This document shows positions 1-10,560 of a DNA stretch of 64,000 bases, in pieces. Both the position numbers and the translations under genes were made by a program. The stretch comes from Peromyscus leucopus (Eukaryota > Chordata > Mammalia > Rodentia > Cricetidae): positions 5,200,001 to 5,264,000 of the forward strand of contig NC_051069.1 in the NCBI RefSeq assembly GCF_004664715.2, read 5' to 3'. Positions within the stretch are counted from its first letter, which is position 1, and each line of letters begins with the position of its first letter. The notes beneath the pieces are model-generated. The model was not told the origin of the DNA, made no database searches, and worked only from the letters and a program-made list of their open reading frames with translations.

Positions 1-2458
1 TGGTACCCCTCGAGGGAAGGAGGCATTTTGGGGGAGGAGTCCCCCAGCAACTCTCCTGTCCATCAGCATGGAGTTAAGAGCTCCAGAGCACCTTCCCTGG
101 GGATTGCTCTGACTAGGATCACCAGAATCGGAGGCAGGAGAGGTTGCCAAGGGAGCCTCTCTCAAGTCTGTGTGGGCTGCGGTCTATGAAATGGAGGCCA
201 ATGGTGTGAACAAGAGTCTAGAAGAATTGCCAGAGGAAGCTATGTTTTGCAATGGGACTATCCACCTTGTCCTCTCTGTTCAGCTACACCCTTCCGACTC
301 TCGTTGGCCATGTTGGAGACAGTCTCTTCTGAGGAGCTCTCTGGAAGATCCCACCCTTCTTGGCTTTACCAGACCTATTACATTTTATCCCTGGCCTCAA
401 CTTTACCTATGCATCCGTGTCCCTCAGTGTTCCCATGGGACATCGTGTCTCCCTCACAGGCTCCTAGGCAGCACCGGTGTCTCAAGACTGACACACAGTG
501 TACCCATTTTGGTCACGTGTCTTTGGGGCACTGGAAACCCACTGTGATACCGTTGGATTCATGGGGAGGGCTTTTGTTTGTCCTTGGAAGTAAAGAGCCC
601 CAGGATGGTGTGAACTGGGCTGAGATTGCCACAGTGTTCTCCTGGTCCCTTAGCTTGCTCACTGCCCTGGAATTTATTTTTCCTCTTGTTCTATAGATGG
701 ATTCACAAGGTGACAGTTTCTTTCCATTTCACCATAGTCTTTATTGCTGCCCCAGCTTGGCATTAGGATCCTTGGCCTGGAAACCGATGAACTGTTTTCG
801 GGTCAGGGCTGCCTCATTTCCTGAATAGCTTTGGCGGAGATAGGGCAGGTGTTCAGATAGTATGGGACCCTTTGGCCTGGGAAGTCCACCACCCCCATAT
901 TGAGTATTCATGTATTTACGAGGTAAAATGATTACTTTTCTTGGTTCAAGCATTCATTGTTTGGAAGTAAGATTGCCCTACATCCAGTTTGTTTCTGTTA
1001 TCAGAAGCTGCAGGCACTCTGGGGGATGTATTTCCACCTGTGTGGGACTTGGCCCGGCCCTACTCCTCAGCCCTGCTTTAGGGGGGTAGGGGTAGGACTG
1101 CTGAATTGCATCCAAAAGGCAATCAGATAGCATGGCATTTGGAGGCAGGGGATGAGGAGAGCTCTTGTCAGGAGCAGTGTTTGTGGGAAAGAAAAAATGC
1201 ATGATGGGATTTGAAGTCCCCATCCAGCCCTTCCTGTGAGCTGAGTGAGTAGAATGGTAGCTGAAGCCCAGAGGCCAGAAGGGAAGGTGGATACCGCCCT
1301 GGTTCTTTCCAACAGGGAACAGCAGTTTGCTTTTCCCTGTGTACAGAATGTTCCCACTTCCTACTCTTCCTGTAGAGTAGGAAAGGAAAAAGAAATCATC
1401 ATCCTGAAATGAGAGAGTAGACATCGGCTGGACCTGGTTCAGGGAAGTCGGGGCTTGGCCTGGGCTCCATGTTACAACTTCATTAGTCACATGTGTTATT
1501 TTCTGAGTGGTAGGAATAGTAAGATTTACACCTAATCAAGGAAAGGCTTGCCAAACAAACGCTCGGGTGGGGTTTCCTGGGTAGGAGTGTGATATTGTAA
1601 TAAATGGGAAGCAGAGTTCTGCAGTCCAATCTCTGGTTTGATTGCACACATTACAGCAGGGGCCCTGTTTTCCAGGAATGCAACACACCCCATGTCCAAG
1701 GCCCCTCCTCGGAGGGTGTGTCTGCACTTCCTCTGGCTCTCTTCTTAACTGTTGGGGCTGTCAGACGGACTGGGGGCCTAACGTGGGGATACCTAAGATG
1801 CCTGCCTTAGGATCTTTGACTTGGGACCACTTGACAGGTGAGTGGATGTTACGTTCAAGTCCACTAGGGACCGATGTAGTGTGGGTTAGGTTCTCCAGGC
1901 TTCTCCTACAGGCTACAGAACAGAAAGTGAATGTGGGCAGAGCTCTGACGTGCCAGCAACAGTCCTGAACATTGCTAAGCACTGGTGGGCAGGGTGCTTT
2001 CCAGGAGGCAGAGGAAACCATGCTCCTGCAGAGAGGGTATCATTTCCCCTACCCTTGCCTGCTGGCTGCCTGCTGCCCTGAGGTTTTAGATGCTCAGTCA
2101 GCCACTTCTGCCTCCTTAGGGATTCCCTGGGGCTCTGCCTTCCCAGCTTGGCCCCTCAGGCATTCTTTCCTGATTCTCCTGTTTGCTGAGGCCAGCTGCT
2201 TTCCTGCCCTTTCTACTCAGTCTTCAGAATTAGACATCAGCTCCCATCAGAGTTGGTTGTCTCCTGTTGCTCTCTCTGGCTCTGTCCATCCCCACAGCAT
2301 GCTTCAGCTCAGGGTTACATGAATCTTTCTTTTCTTTCCTTTTTTAAATTTACAAGCTCATCAATACCAAAGCCAGTTTCTCCTCCGGTTCATGATACTT
2401 GACACATAGCTCATACACCTGAGCAGTTAGCAAATATCTCTTAAGCAAGTTATATGCT
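1..2458. other. Unique sequence, no gene recognised
   Basis: No SINE, LTR or known protein is recognisable here. Open frames on both strands (the longest on the minus strand at 978-1490) show no familiar domain, and I see no convincing splice-bounded exon. It reads as ordinary intergenic or intronic DNA. Confidence 0.6.
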
Positions 2459-2546
2459 TTCTTTTTCTTCCTTCCTTCCTTCCTTCCTGCCTCCCTCCCT
2501 CCCCCCCCCCCCCCCCCCCCCCCCCTCCCTCCCTCCCTCCCTCCCT

Positions 2547-2582
<36 letters not shown>
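2459..2582. repeat. Pyrimidine tract: (CTTC)n, C25, (CCCT)n, (CT)n
   Basis: This low-complexity block begins with CTTC repeats, then has an uninterrupted run of 25 C (2501-2525), CCCT repeats and CT repeats. Only one G (2489) breaks the pyrimidine run. The complementary strand is G-rich enough for quadruplex formation. It abuts the A-rich end of the following minus-strand B1, so it may have grown from that tail. Confidence 0.95.
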
Positions 2583-2585
2583 ATT

Positions 2586-2703
2586 TATTTTGAGACAGGG
2601 TTTCTCTGTGTAGCCCTGAACTTACTCTGTAGAACTTATTCCGTGGAACTCAGAGATCTACCTAGCTTTGCCTCCTGAGTGCTGGGATTAAAGCTACCTG
2701 GCT
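2586..2703 (-). mobile_element. B1 SINE, minus strand
   Basis: Reverse-complement B1 hallmarks are present: gagacagggtttctctgtgta at the 3' end and gtgctgggattaaag near the 5' end. The middle is diverged, and the 5' end is degenerate. Confidence 0.88.
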
Positions 2704-2747
2704 TCTGCTTTTATTTTCAGTTACTTACTTACTTATTTATTTATTGT

Positions 2748-2895
2748 GGTTTTTTCAACACAGGGTTTCTCTGTAACTTTGGAGTCTGTCCTGGAACTCA
2801 CTCTGTAGACCAGGCTGGCCTCGAACTCATAGAGATCCACCTGCCTCTGTCTCCCAAGTGCTGGGATTAAAGGTGTGGGCCACTACCGCCTGGCT
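2748..2895 (-). mobile_element. B1 SINE, minus strand
   Basis: Near full-length reverse B1: acagggtttctctgtaac, then caggctggcctcgaactc, then gtgctgggattaaaggtgtg, ending at ccgcctggc. A short TTAC/TTAT repeat at 2721-2747 is its degenerate A tail read on the opposite strand. Confidence 0.92.
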
Positions 2896-3505
2896 TCTGT
2901 TTTTATTTTTTACTAGAACCAATTTATGCCACTTCTCAGATATATTTATATCATATTCCTAAGATTTAAGATCTTAACTTTTCCCCTGTCTCTTTGGCTT
3001 GTTTTTACCCACACACTTCTCTGCTCCGTACCCATTTCACTTCAAAGTGCCAGGAATCCGGTGATGTTTGGCACCGGATGATGTTTGGCACCCATATTAG
3101 CCCCTCACACCTGGAGTCTCTGGGGTAGTATGGCCCTGGCTTTGCACTAGATGTCAGGGTACGGTAAAGCCATGCAGGTGGTAGGCAGTGGTCCGCTTCC
3201 TACCCGCCTCTCTGCCAAGCTTGCTTTTACTTCTTCCTGCTCAGGTCCCTTCCAGCCTTCCCCAGCAGTCCCCAGTCTCTTAAAGCTCGGTTCTCTTTTC
3301 CTGTTCTCAGTGCTTTTTGCACGAGCTGGGCCTGGCTCACAGACTGCCATGGTTTCTTTCCTGCATCTTTCTCTCACAACTTTTGGATGCCTCTGTGATC
3401 CCTTCAGCTTCCTCCACCAGAGTCTTCCAAAAAAATCTTTGGGTGAGGGGGCTCCTAGTGCGCATCCTATGATATCTAGTCATTTTGTTAATGATCTGCC
3501 TTCCA
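2896..3505. other. Unique sequence with a small tandem duplication
   Basis: No gene is seen. At 3061-3092 the motif gatgtttggcacc occurs twice in direct tandem, a small local duplication. Confidence 0.6.
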
Positions 3506-3631
3506 GCCGGGCAGTGGTAGTGCATACCTTCAATCCCAGCACTCGGGAGGCAGAGCCAGGAGAATCTCTGTGAGTTCGCGGCCAGCCTGGTCTACAGAGC
3601 AAGATTCAGGACAGGCTCCAAAACTACACGG
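3506..3631 (+). mobile_element. B1 SINE, plus strand, 3'-truncated
   Basis: It starts with gccgggcagtggtagtgcat and continues through caatcccagcactcggg and gccagcctggtctacagagc. It stops within the right-hand part at caaaactacac, without an A-rich tail. Confidence 0.9.
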
Positions 3632-6114
3632 GTGGTGGTGGGGGATGCCTTCCCACTGGATTGGAGGTGTGGTATGCCTAGGTGGGGGCTTGCCTTTCTT
3701 TTTGTATTTCCCAGCACATAGCCAAGCATCAAAAGTAGTAAATGTTGATCTAGTATATTAGTACATAAGGAATATTCTACCCCTGTCTCCCTGTCTCTGT
3801 CTTCTTGTGTGTATGGAGGGCATGCATACTTCACCTTGAACTACCTCACTAGCCAATAGAGATTTCTTGTTTTCATTTTCATGTGTAGCTTCTGCATTGT
3901 CTTCTCTATGCTCTTTGTTTTCCTGGAGGATGAACACCGGCAGGGACAGAGACACTGTCCCATGTCATCGTCCACAGTAGCCCACGTGGTTTTTTTATTG
4001 ACCTTCATGGAGGCAAACCCAGAGTCATTGGCTTTGATGCAGGAAAACATTTTAAGACAAACCAGTATGAAGCACAGTTGGGGTTTATTAAAGGTCATTT
4101 ACAATGCGTAGATTTTAAGCACAGGGTTAAGAGAATGAAGAAAGGTGAAGATATCCTGAGACCATGGGTACGGTTTTCTCTAAGAGAGGCTCACATTTTT
4201 AACATAGATTTTAAACATGAGGACTAAGACAAAGAGAGACTTGTGGAAAGAATAAGGCTTACCAAAATGTGAGTATGGGCTTCTCAAGGGAATCATGCCT
4301 TAAGTTTTCGCCATATGTACCATTTTTCTGGCTCTCAGGTTATATCTCAAAGGGTTTCTAAGTGCTCCCTACCACCTCCCCTTAATAAGTGAGATCCTAG
4401 GATGTCTGTATAGCTGCCTTGAGTGTGTAATAGATAAAGTAAGACCAGGAGCTCTGGTTAGGGTGTGTACTTGGACGCTGAATGGAGTTTCTGAGAAGTC
4501 GAGAGAACTGCAGGGTCCAGGAACTGGAGAAAGACTTTAACCTAGTGTTATTAATATGTAGAATTCCTGATTCTCACCAGACTTCAGGGTGAGTGCTCCT
4601 GTCCCTTCCCATGTCCCCGTGAATTTCACAGTCTATCTGTAGTGTCTTGGGAAGATGCTGCATTCCCCTCATTGACAAGTACGCACTCAAATGCTGATAA
4701 ACATCTCACTGTCTCCTGGGTAATTAGCCCCCAAAGAGCTGGGGTGCTTGCTGGAGCTGCTAATTTGTGTGTGTCAGCTTGCCAGAGCCTCACCAGCAGC
4801 AAGACCCGACAAGCTGTTAACAAGTGTTAAACACTCCAGGAGCTTCCTGCTGGGGGCTTCCTGATAGCACTCAGGGGAGAAAAGTCCCTTGATGGCCAGG
4901 AATGAATGACGGTCAGAAATACCAGTTTTCGAAGTGTTTACTAGTTTGGGAATAATGGAAAGTCACCTAACTTAGAGGGTCATTGAATTTTAAAAGGTAA
5001 TCAAAGTAAAGAGACAGTGAATGACACGAAGGTGATAGGTGATCCTCTTTAGAGGCTCTGGAAATTAGGTCTGTGACACAGCTCTGAGGTATTTCTGCCT
5101 GGTAGAGGATTTTAGGGGATCTATGCTAATGGACATTTAAGAGCAACAATTAACATACCACTTCATAATTAATTATGGGGCCTTGGCAACAGATGGGGCC
5201 TTAAATTCCTTACATAGCCAAATGTTAATTTGAAAAAAAAAAAAACAACTTAGGAAACTATTTTTATTGACCTTGTTTGCTGGGCAGCCTCTTTGAACCT
5301 GCAGCTGTCCTGAGTTATCTTATACACGACATTAGTGTTCTCTAAGCCAAGGAGCTCCTACGAATCTTTATGTCTTAAGCGAGTACTTGCATGTCTATCA
5401 CACACACAGCAGTGACCAGAGTCTTTCAAGGAGTGGGGAAAATGCTTCTTGTGCTTTCTAGAAGGTTCTAGCCCTCTTAGATTGTATTGCCAAAGTCTCA
5501 GGTTTGGAATTGGACCTGGTGCTGTTTTTCAGCCATGGGCACCTCTTTCTTAAAATTTTAAGCCTCGTTTTCTTAAACTGTAAAATGGGAATGAAGTTTC
5601 TTTCACCTTTGGGTCATGGAGGAAAAGGCAGGCAGCGTGCAAGCTCTGGGCATTTGTGGTTTGTGAGGCTGCTGCTAGGGTGCTAAGGAACGTGGCCAAA
5701 GGCTTGAGTAGGTAAGATGGGGACCATTGTGCCCTTCTGGGTAGTCCTGGGTGAAGATGGGGGTACACATCAGAGAGTTGACTTTGTATGAGCAGGACGT
5801 TGATCGAGCATTGGTGACGTGCCCAGGAGTGACTCAAAGCAGAACCCAAGCCCTCTTAGAGCCTGAACTCTGGTGAGAGGGAAAGTAGGCTACGCGTGCA
5901 CTCTGGTTGTAGCAAAATAACTGAGGTGAAGGGAGTCAGGCAGGTTCCAAAAACACGAGACATTTAACTGGGACCCAAAGGTCTTGTGGGTGCATCCGAA
6001 TAGGTGATCACATTGAGGAGGACAGAAGCATGCCCTTGTGAAAGGGTCCTTCCTAACCCTCTCCCCGCCCATCCCAGCAGCAGTGGCTAGCCTTGGGAAC
6101 AAAGCCCTGGTTGT
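3632..6114. other. Unique sequence, no gene recognised
   Basis: About 2.5 kb with no recognisable mobile element apart from a short A run near 5233-5244. No supported exon. AT-rich homeodomain-like motifs cluster at 5100-5220 (separate entry). Confidence 0.55.
5165..5176. promoter_or_regulatory. Palindromic homeodomain-type motif
   Basis: ATAATTAATTAT is a perfect 12-bp palindrome with two overlapping TAATTA cores, the kind of site bound by paired homeodomain dimers. It lies in repeat-free sequence and is followed by two ggggcctt copies (5177 and 5195). Function is only inferred; short AT-rich palindromes also arise by chance. Confidence 0.25.
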
Positions 6115-6351
6115 TCCTTTTTGTTTGTTTGAGGCAGAGTAGCCCAGGCTGCCCTCAAACTCATTGGGCATCATTTGATCACCTTGAAATTCTGAGCTTC
6201 CTGCCTCCACCTTCCCAGGGCTGGGATTACAGACATACACCACCATACCTGGTTTATGTGGTGTTGGGGATCGAACCCAGGTCTTCCTGCATGCTAAACA
6301 AAGCACTCTGCCAACTGAGCTTTGTTTTTTTTTGTGTTTTTTTTTTTTTTG
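6115..6351 (-). mobile_element. B4/RSINE1-type SINE (ID plus B1 fusion), minus strand
   Basis: Read on the minus strand it begins with a tRNA-derived part (agctcagttggcagagtgct, then gggttcgatccccaacacc). A B1-like part follows (tggtggtgtatgtctgtaatcccag). That order is the B4/RSINE1 arrangement. A T run at 6325-6351 lies beside its 5' end. Confidence 0.82.
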
Positions 6352-7460
6352 ACTTATTTTTTCCCTAACTGTAATAACTATGCCTTATAGACACAACATT
6401 TCAAAGTAAGAGAAATAAACACCCATAGCTCACTGTTCTGGCAAACGTCTTTCAACTAACTCCCCTTCAGATTCCCCTTTTTACTCATGGATTTAGTCAC
6501 ACTCTCTTATTTCCCGGGCTAAGTCCATTGAGTGAGGGGAGGGTGTTTTTTCAAGTTCTCATACGCAATATTTTTCTGATCAAATAATGTTCATTTGAGA
6601 ATATGGAACCCGCAGAACTCAGCCAGCGTGCCAGCAGGTCATGATGCTGGTTCCAAGTCCTCAAAGAATGCACCTGAGCATCCTCCTAGAGGACAGGGCT
6701 TCCACACTGGATGACTTCCTGATGTGATGTCTGCAGCTTGCACCCAGGGTACTGGGTATGGTCAAAGATACTTAAAGTACCTTGCCAGAGCTCTTTCCTA
6801 AAACTCGGCATCTGTCAGCAAGGCTTCTTAAGCCTTTGTGGGACTTGGAGCTGCCAGGCATGGGAGGAAGGGTGGGAATGAGCAGGAGGAGGAGGAGGGC
6901 AGAGAAGTAAGAAGTTAAGAGAGGACTGTCAGCAGGATGCTTGAAAGTGAGGTGTGAGTGTGTGCAGGGGTGGGGAGTGGGGGTGGGGGTCATGGTGCCC
7001 CAGCTGACTGGAGGTGGTGGAAGAGAGGCTTGCACTGGTGAGGAAGGCTTTGCAATTTGAATCTCCTTCTTCCCTTGTCCTTTACATTGTGATCTTTGCT
7101 TAAATGTCATCATCCCCCATCAAACTGAGTTATCTCAGCCCATGAGCCAGACATTAACATTTTATGTACCTTAATATTGTTTAATTAGAGACCATCAATA
7201 TGACTGTGAGAGGAAAGGGGGCCAGGCAGGAATAGCCTTGGACAAGGAACTGTGGCCTCTGGCCCAGTAGGGGCTTCCACTGGAGGACGGGAGCATGCCA
7301 CAAGGAGGGAAGGGGACAAGTTTTGGCCAGGCAAGGCAGACTATAGTGTTTGTAGGGCCTGAAGACATAGGCTCTCTGTTGGTAGTTCTGGCTTCTCTAG
7401 GGACTGCTGGGTGAGCTGGGGCAAAATACCAACACTGTTCCTGCTCATTTTCCTTGAGAG
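6352..7460. other. Unique sequence, no gene recognised
   Basis: No mobile element or exon is recognised. Purine-rich stretches occur near 6880-7020. A homeodomain-like AT-rich patch (gtttaattagagacc) lies near 7178-7193. Confidence 0.55.
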
Positions 7461-7491
7461 GTATATTAGTCAGGGTTCTCTAGAGGAACAG

Positions 7492-7541
<50 letters not shown>

Positions 7542-7557
7542 CACGCACACACGCACG

Positions 7558-7590
<33 letters not shown>

Positions 7591-8005
7591 GCACGCACAC
7601 ATGCACGCACACACGCACGCAGTCTAAATTTATTAGCATATCTTACAAGCAATGGCTGTCTATCAACAAAAGGTAATCCAGTAGTTTAGTCCACAAGGCT
7701 GGATATCTCAGCTAGTATATGCCAGAGTATATGCCGGAGTCCTGAATAAGTAGACTCTGATGCCAATGAAGGAATGGCGAAGCAAGCAGGCAGAGAGACC
7801 AAGCTTCCTCCTTCTGTGTCCTTTATATAGGCTGTCAGCACAAGGCATTTCCTACATTAAAGGTGGATCTTCTCACCTCAGAGATCCAGATTAGAAGTTG
7901 GTCTTCCTACTTCAAATGATTTAATTAAGAAAAAGAAAAAAGCCCCTCACAGGTGTGCCCAGCCATTTGGGGTTTAGTGAATTCCAGATGCAGCTGGTTG
8001 ACAAC
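7461..8005 (-). mobile_element. Rodent L1 3'-end-type repeat, minus strand
   Basis: It opens with tattagtcagggttctctag and continues after a large CA tract with aatggctgtctatcaac, gtccacaaggctggatat, tcctttatataggctg and cccctcacaggtgtgccc, ending in gttgacaac. This block is common in rodent genomes. I assign it to the L1 (Lx-like) 3' end from memory, so the family name is tentative. Confidence 0.55.
7493..7620. repeat. (AC)n with CG interruptions, 128 bp
   Basis: An alternating purine-pyrimidine tract of AC units is broken by GCGCGCGC and GCAC motifs. It lies inside the L1-type repeat. Such a tract is a potential Z-DNA former and a length-variable microsatellite. Confidence 0.95.
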
Positions 8006-8331
8006 TGAGAACAGAGGTATGCGGACAAAGCCCCCCACCCCCACTCTTTCCTTTGCTCCCTTGTGTACCTGGCATCCTTGTGCAGGGCCTGAGCTGATTT
8101 CTCTATCCTTCCAAATTTAGCATGTGTCCTCCCAACCAAGGCCATCTCCTTTAACTTGTGGCATTAAGTGGTCGTTTTGAGGCCTACACAGAATAGGTAG
8201 CAATTTGAAGGAAGGGCAGGGGAGGAGGAAACCCAAACTCAGGATGAGTGGTTAGCTCCTAGAATTGTTGTAAGGACTCTATGTGACCTGCAGGCAGTTG
8301 CTCGGGAAGTGTCTGTTGTGGAGTCTGAGGA

Positions 8332-8423
8332 CAGTCACTTATCAGTGATCCACATTGTGTGGTGGCTCCCTTCCTCAGCCACCCTTGTGGAAAGGCAATT
8401 CTCTGAGGTGGGGCCCTGCTCCA
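8332..8423 (+). repeat. Diverged direct repeat, copy A
   Basis: Copy A shares with copy B (8983-9083) the ordered blocks cagtcactta-cagtg, ttgtgtggtggct, ccctt-tggaaaggc, and a following TCT-GAGGTGG-like segment. The identity is imperfect, indicating an old local duplication. It matches no repeat family I recognise. Confidence 0.6.
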
Positions 8424-8982
8424 GGGCACAAGGAACCCTTGTTTCTTCTGACTGTGTTGTGGAGTTGTCCTTTGGATGACATATTTGGCCTGAATTCTCA
8501 GGGCTTCCCTCAGTCCCACCCACTGAGGTCTTCAGGGCTGAGGAGGAAGCCCCGGGAAGAAGCTCACCTGTGCCCTGACCCGGCTGTTCTGAGAGTCCAA
8601 CACTGGACAGCTCCGGGGTTAGGAAACGGATTGGGCTGAGGGAGGCTGCTCCATGAGTGTGGTCTAGGCTGGATGAGCATATCTTGGAGAACTAAGGGGC
8701 CAGACATAATCAACGACCACCAGAGGTGCCCTGAGCCAGAGGCTTCCAGGTCTTACAAGCTAGAAGAATGAATCTCACAGGTAATGGGAAGGTGAGTTTG
8801 GAAAGAAGTTCATTATAGGATGGGAGGTAAGAGCCTAAGAGATAGAAAGACAGGGCTCCTGTAGAGCCAAAGTGGGTCCCAGAAAGTGGCTACCATCGAG
8901 GGTCCTCTTCAAGGAGTTAAAAAGGCTTTAATAAGTGGAGATATGGGGGTGGGGTGAGTTAGTCAATCATCGAAATCTGATG

Positions 8983-9083
8983 GCAGTCACTTACCAGTGG
9001 TCACAGTCACTTGTGTGGTGGCTGCCTTTTTCTGTGACCCTTCTGGAAAGGCTTATTTCTTTGGGGTGGACTACACTCCTCAC
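8983..9083 (+). repeat. Diverged direct repeat, copy B
   Basis: Partner of copy A at 8332-8423, in the same orientation. It carries a few extra bases near its start, where the cagtcactt motif itself is repeated. Confidence 0.6.
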
Positions 9084-9867
9084 CTCATGACTGACTTTTT
9101 GTGGCAAAGGAGAATGGATTTGTAAACAGTAGCTCAGTGGTATGTGAGAGATTTGGTGACCGTGTAGGATAGGTGCATCCGAGTAAGTCGTCAGTTATTG
9201 ACTGCATTAGCATTCAGCATTTGTGCCTGGAAACAGCATGATTCCAGTGGGAAGCTGACTGTGGTCAGGATGCAGGTGAGTTGTGGGTTATAGTGCAGAG
9301 TTAATCATCAAGCCTAGCTACTGTGCCCCAAGCAGTAATTAAGTGTTTTTTTCCTTGTTCCTGTCTTTAGGCCAAATACACTGCTTCAATTCTTCGGTGA
9401 TAATTGTGTCTCTTCCTCCTTTTCTACATTCTACACTTTTTTTTGTTTGATTGTTTTGTTTTTGTTTTTCTCTACCTTTGCTTTCCTTTTCTGATGGCTC
9501 TGTGGTCCCGCAAAACGTTAACAATATTGCCTTGTGCACGTAAGGCTGGTTTGTAATCGCCCCTCTTGGGAGGCTGAGGTGGGTTTAGAGAGTCCCTTCT
9601 TGAGTCCTCTTCCCCTGGCTGCAGTGTGAGAAGGTTCCAGGGCACTGGAGGCTGTGCCCCAGTGTGCCAGTAAGCAGTTGGTTTCTACTTCACCACGAAC
9701 AGAATAATCGTGGGTAAAATAACCGTTGGAGAAAAGCAAATATTTGTCTTGGCAGCCATTGTTCCTCAAGAGTCTGGTCTGTCTTTTGGACAGACTAGGA
9801 GGTAGGCCAGAAGGCATGGTATTGAATAGTACATTGCTTAAAAACCAATAAGATGTGTTTGTATAAG

Positions 9868-10040
9868 AGGCCTATAGAAAGCGGTGTCCCGGGAGCTGGA
9901 GCCTGATAGTAATTCCAGGTGATAGCAGAGGGTCAGAAGTTCAAGGTCATTCTCTGCTACACAGCAGCCTGGTAAAGAGCTTGCTATGCAGTTATCAAGT
10001 CCTGAGTTTAATCCCCAGAAATCACATTAAAAAAATTTTT
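9868..10040 (+). mobile_element. Degenerate B1/B4-like and ID-like SINE fragment
   Basis: It has a B1-like part (gtcagaagttcaaggtcatt) followed by a tRNA/ID-like part (gagcttgctatgc, then gagtttaatccccag) and an A/T-rich tail. Both parts are well diverged, and the exact family is uncertain. Confidence 0.55.
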
Positions 10041-10046
10041 TTTGAG

Positions 10047-10183
10047 GGGCAGTGGTAGGTGTACACCTTTAATCACAGCACTCAAGAGGCAGAGGCAGGT
10101 GGAGGATCTCTGAGTTCGAGGCCAGCCTGGTCTCAGAGGGAATTGCAGGACAGCCAGAGCTACACAGAGAAACCCTGCCTTGA
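10047..10183 (+). mobile_element. B1 SINE, plus strand
   Basis: It runs from ggggcagtggtaggtgtaca through ctttaatcacagcactcaag and gttcgaggccagcctggtct to ctacacagagaaaccctg. Its A-rich tail has evolved into the long purine tract that follows. Confidence 0.92.
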
Positions 10184-10292
10184 AAAAAGAAGAAAAAGAA
10201 GAAGAAGAAGGAGAAGAAGAAGAAGAAGAAGAGGAGGAGGAGGAGGAGGAGGAGGAGGAGGAGGAAGAGGAAGAAGAGGAAGAAGAAAAAGA
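10182..10292 (+). repeat. 111-bp pure purine tract, (GAA)n/(GGA)n
   Basis: Every base on the plus strand is A or G, with GAA units, then about eleven GGA units, then mixed GAA/GGAA. It sits in the tail of the preceding B1. A homopurine mirror-like tract of this length can form triplex (H-DNA). Confidence 0.96.
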
Positions 10293-10560
10293 TTCTTGGC
10301 CCAGAAGTGTGCACCTATAATTTAAGGGCTAGGGAGGTAGAGGCAGAAGGATCCCTGGCCTTTGCTGGCCAGCGAGCCTAACCTAATTGGTGAGCTTCTG
10401 GCCAATGAGAGGCCCTCTTTCATAAAAAAAGATGATCCAGGAAGACACCAAGTCAGTCTCTGGCCTCTACTCACACACATCACATACAGGTGAATATGGG
10501 CATACATAAATACACAGCGCCCTACATGAACATATTCACACACACACACACATGAACCCA
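10293..10560 (+). mobile_element. B3/B4-type SINE, plus strand, with CA-rich tail
   Basis: Recognisable pieces are ctaatttaagggctaggg-like B1 head sequence, ttggtgagcttctggccaat, agtctctggcctctac, and a terminal CA-rich tail (cacacacacacaca near 10539). The 5' boundary is vague. Confidence 0.6.

Larger units (their letters stand above)
8006..9867. other. Unique sequence with a diverged local duplication
   Basis: No gene recognised. It contains two related segments about 650 bp apart (listed separately) and a weak B1-like patch around 9545-9590 (cccctcttgggaggctgagg). Confidence 0.55.

Noticed and set aside
741..1490. Long minus-strand open stretch (978-1490, and 741-953 in the same frame) ending just before a CAATAAAG motif
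   Set aside because: Two in-frame stops (TAG at 978-980, TGA at 954-956) separate the parts, the peptide resembles no family I know, and there is no tail or target duplication. Chance is the simpler explanation.
7411..7689. Frames rich in His/Thr or Cys/Val repeats, here and at every CA/GT tract
   Set aside because: They are translations of dinucleotide repeats, not proteins.
8716..8735. CTCF-like motif (ccaccagaggtgccctgag)
   Set aside because: Only a partial match to the consensus, with mismatches in the core GGGGGC; too weak to call.
10059..10325. Arg/Gly-rich frame resembling an RGG or protamine-like peptide
   Set aside because: It is a B1 read into its GAA/GGA tail.
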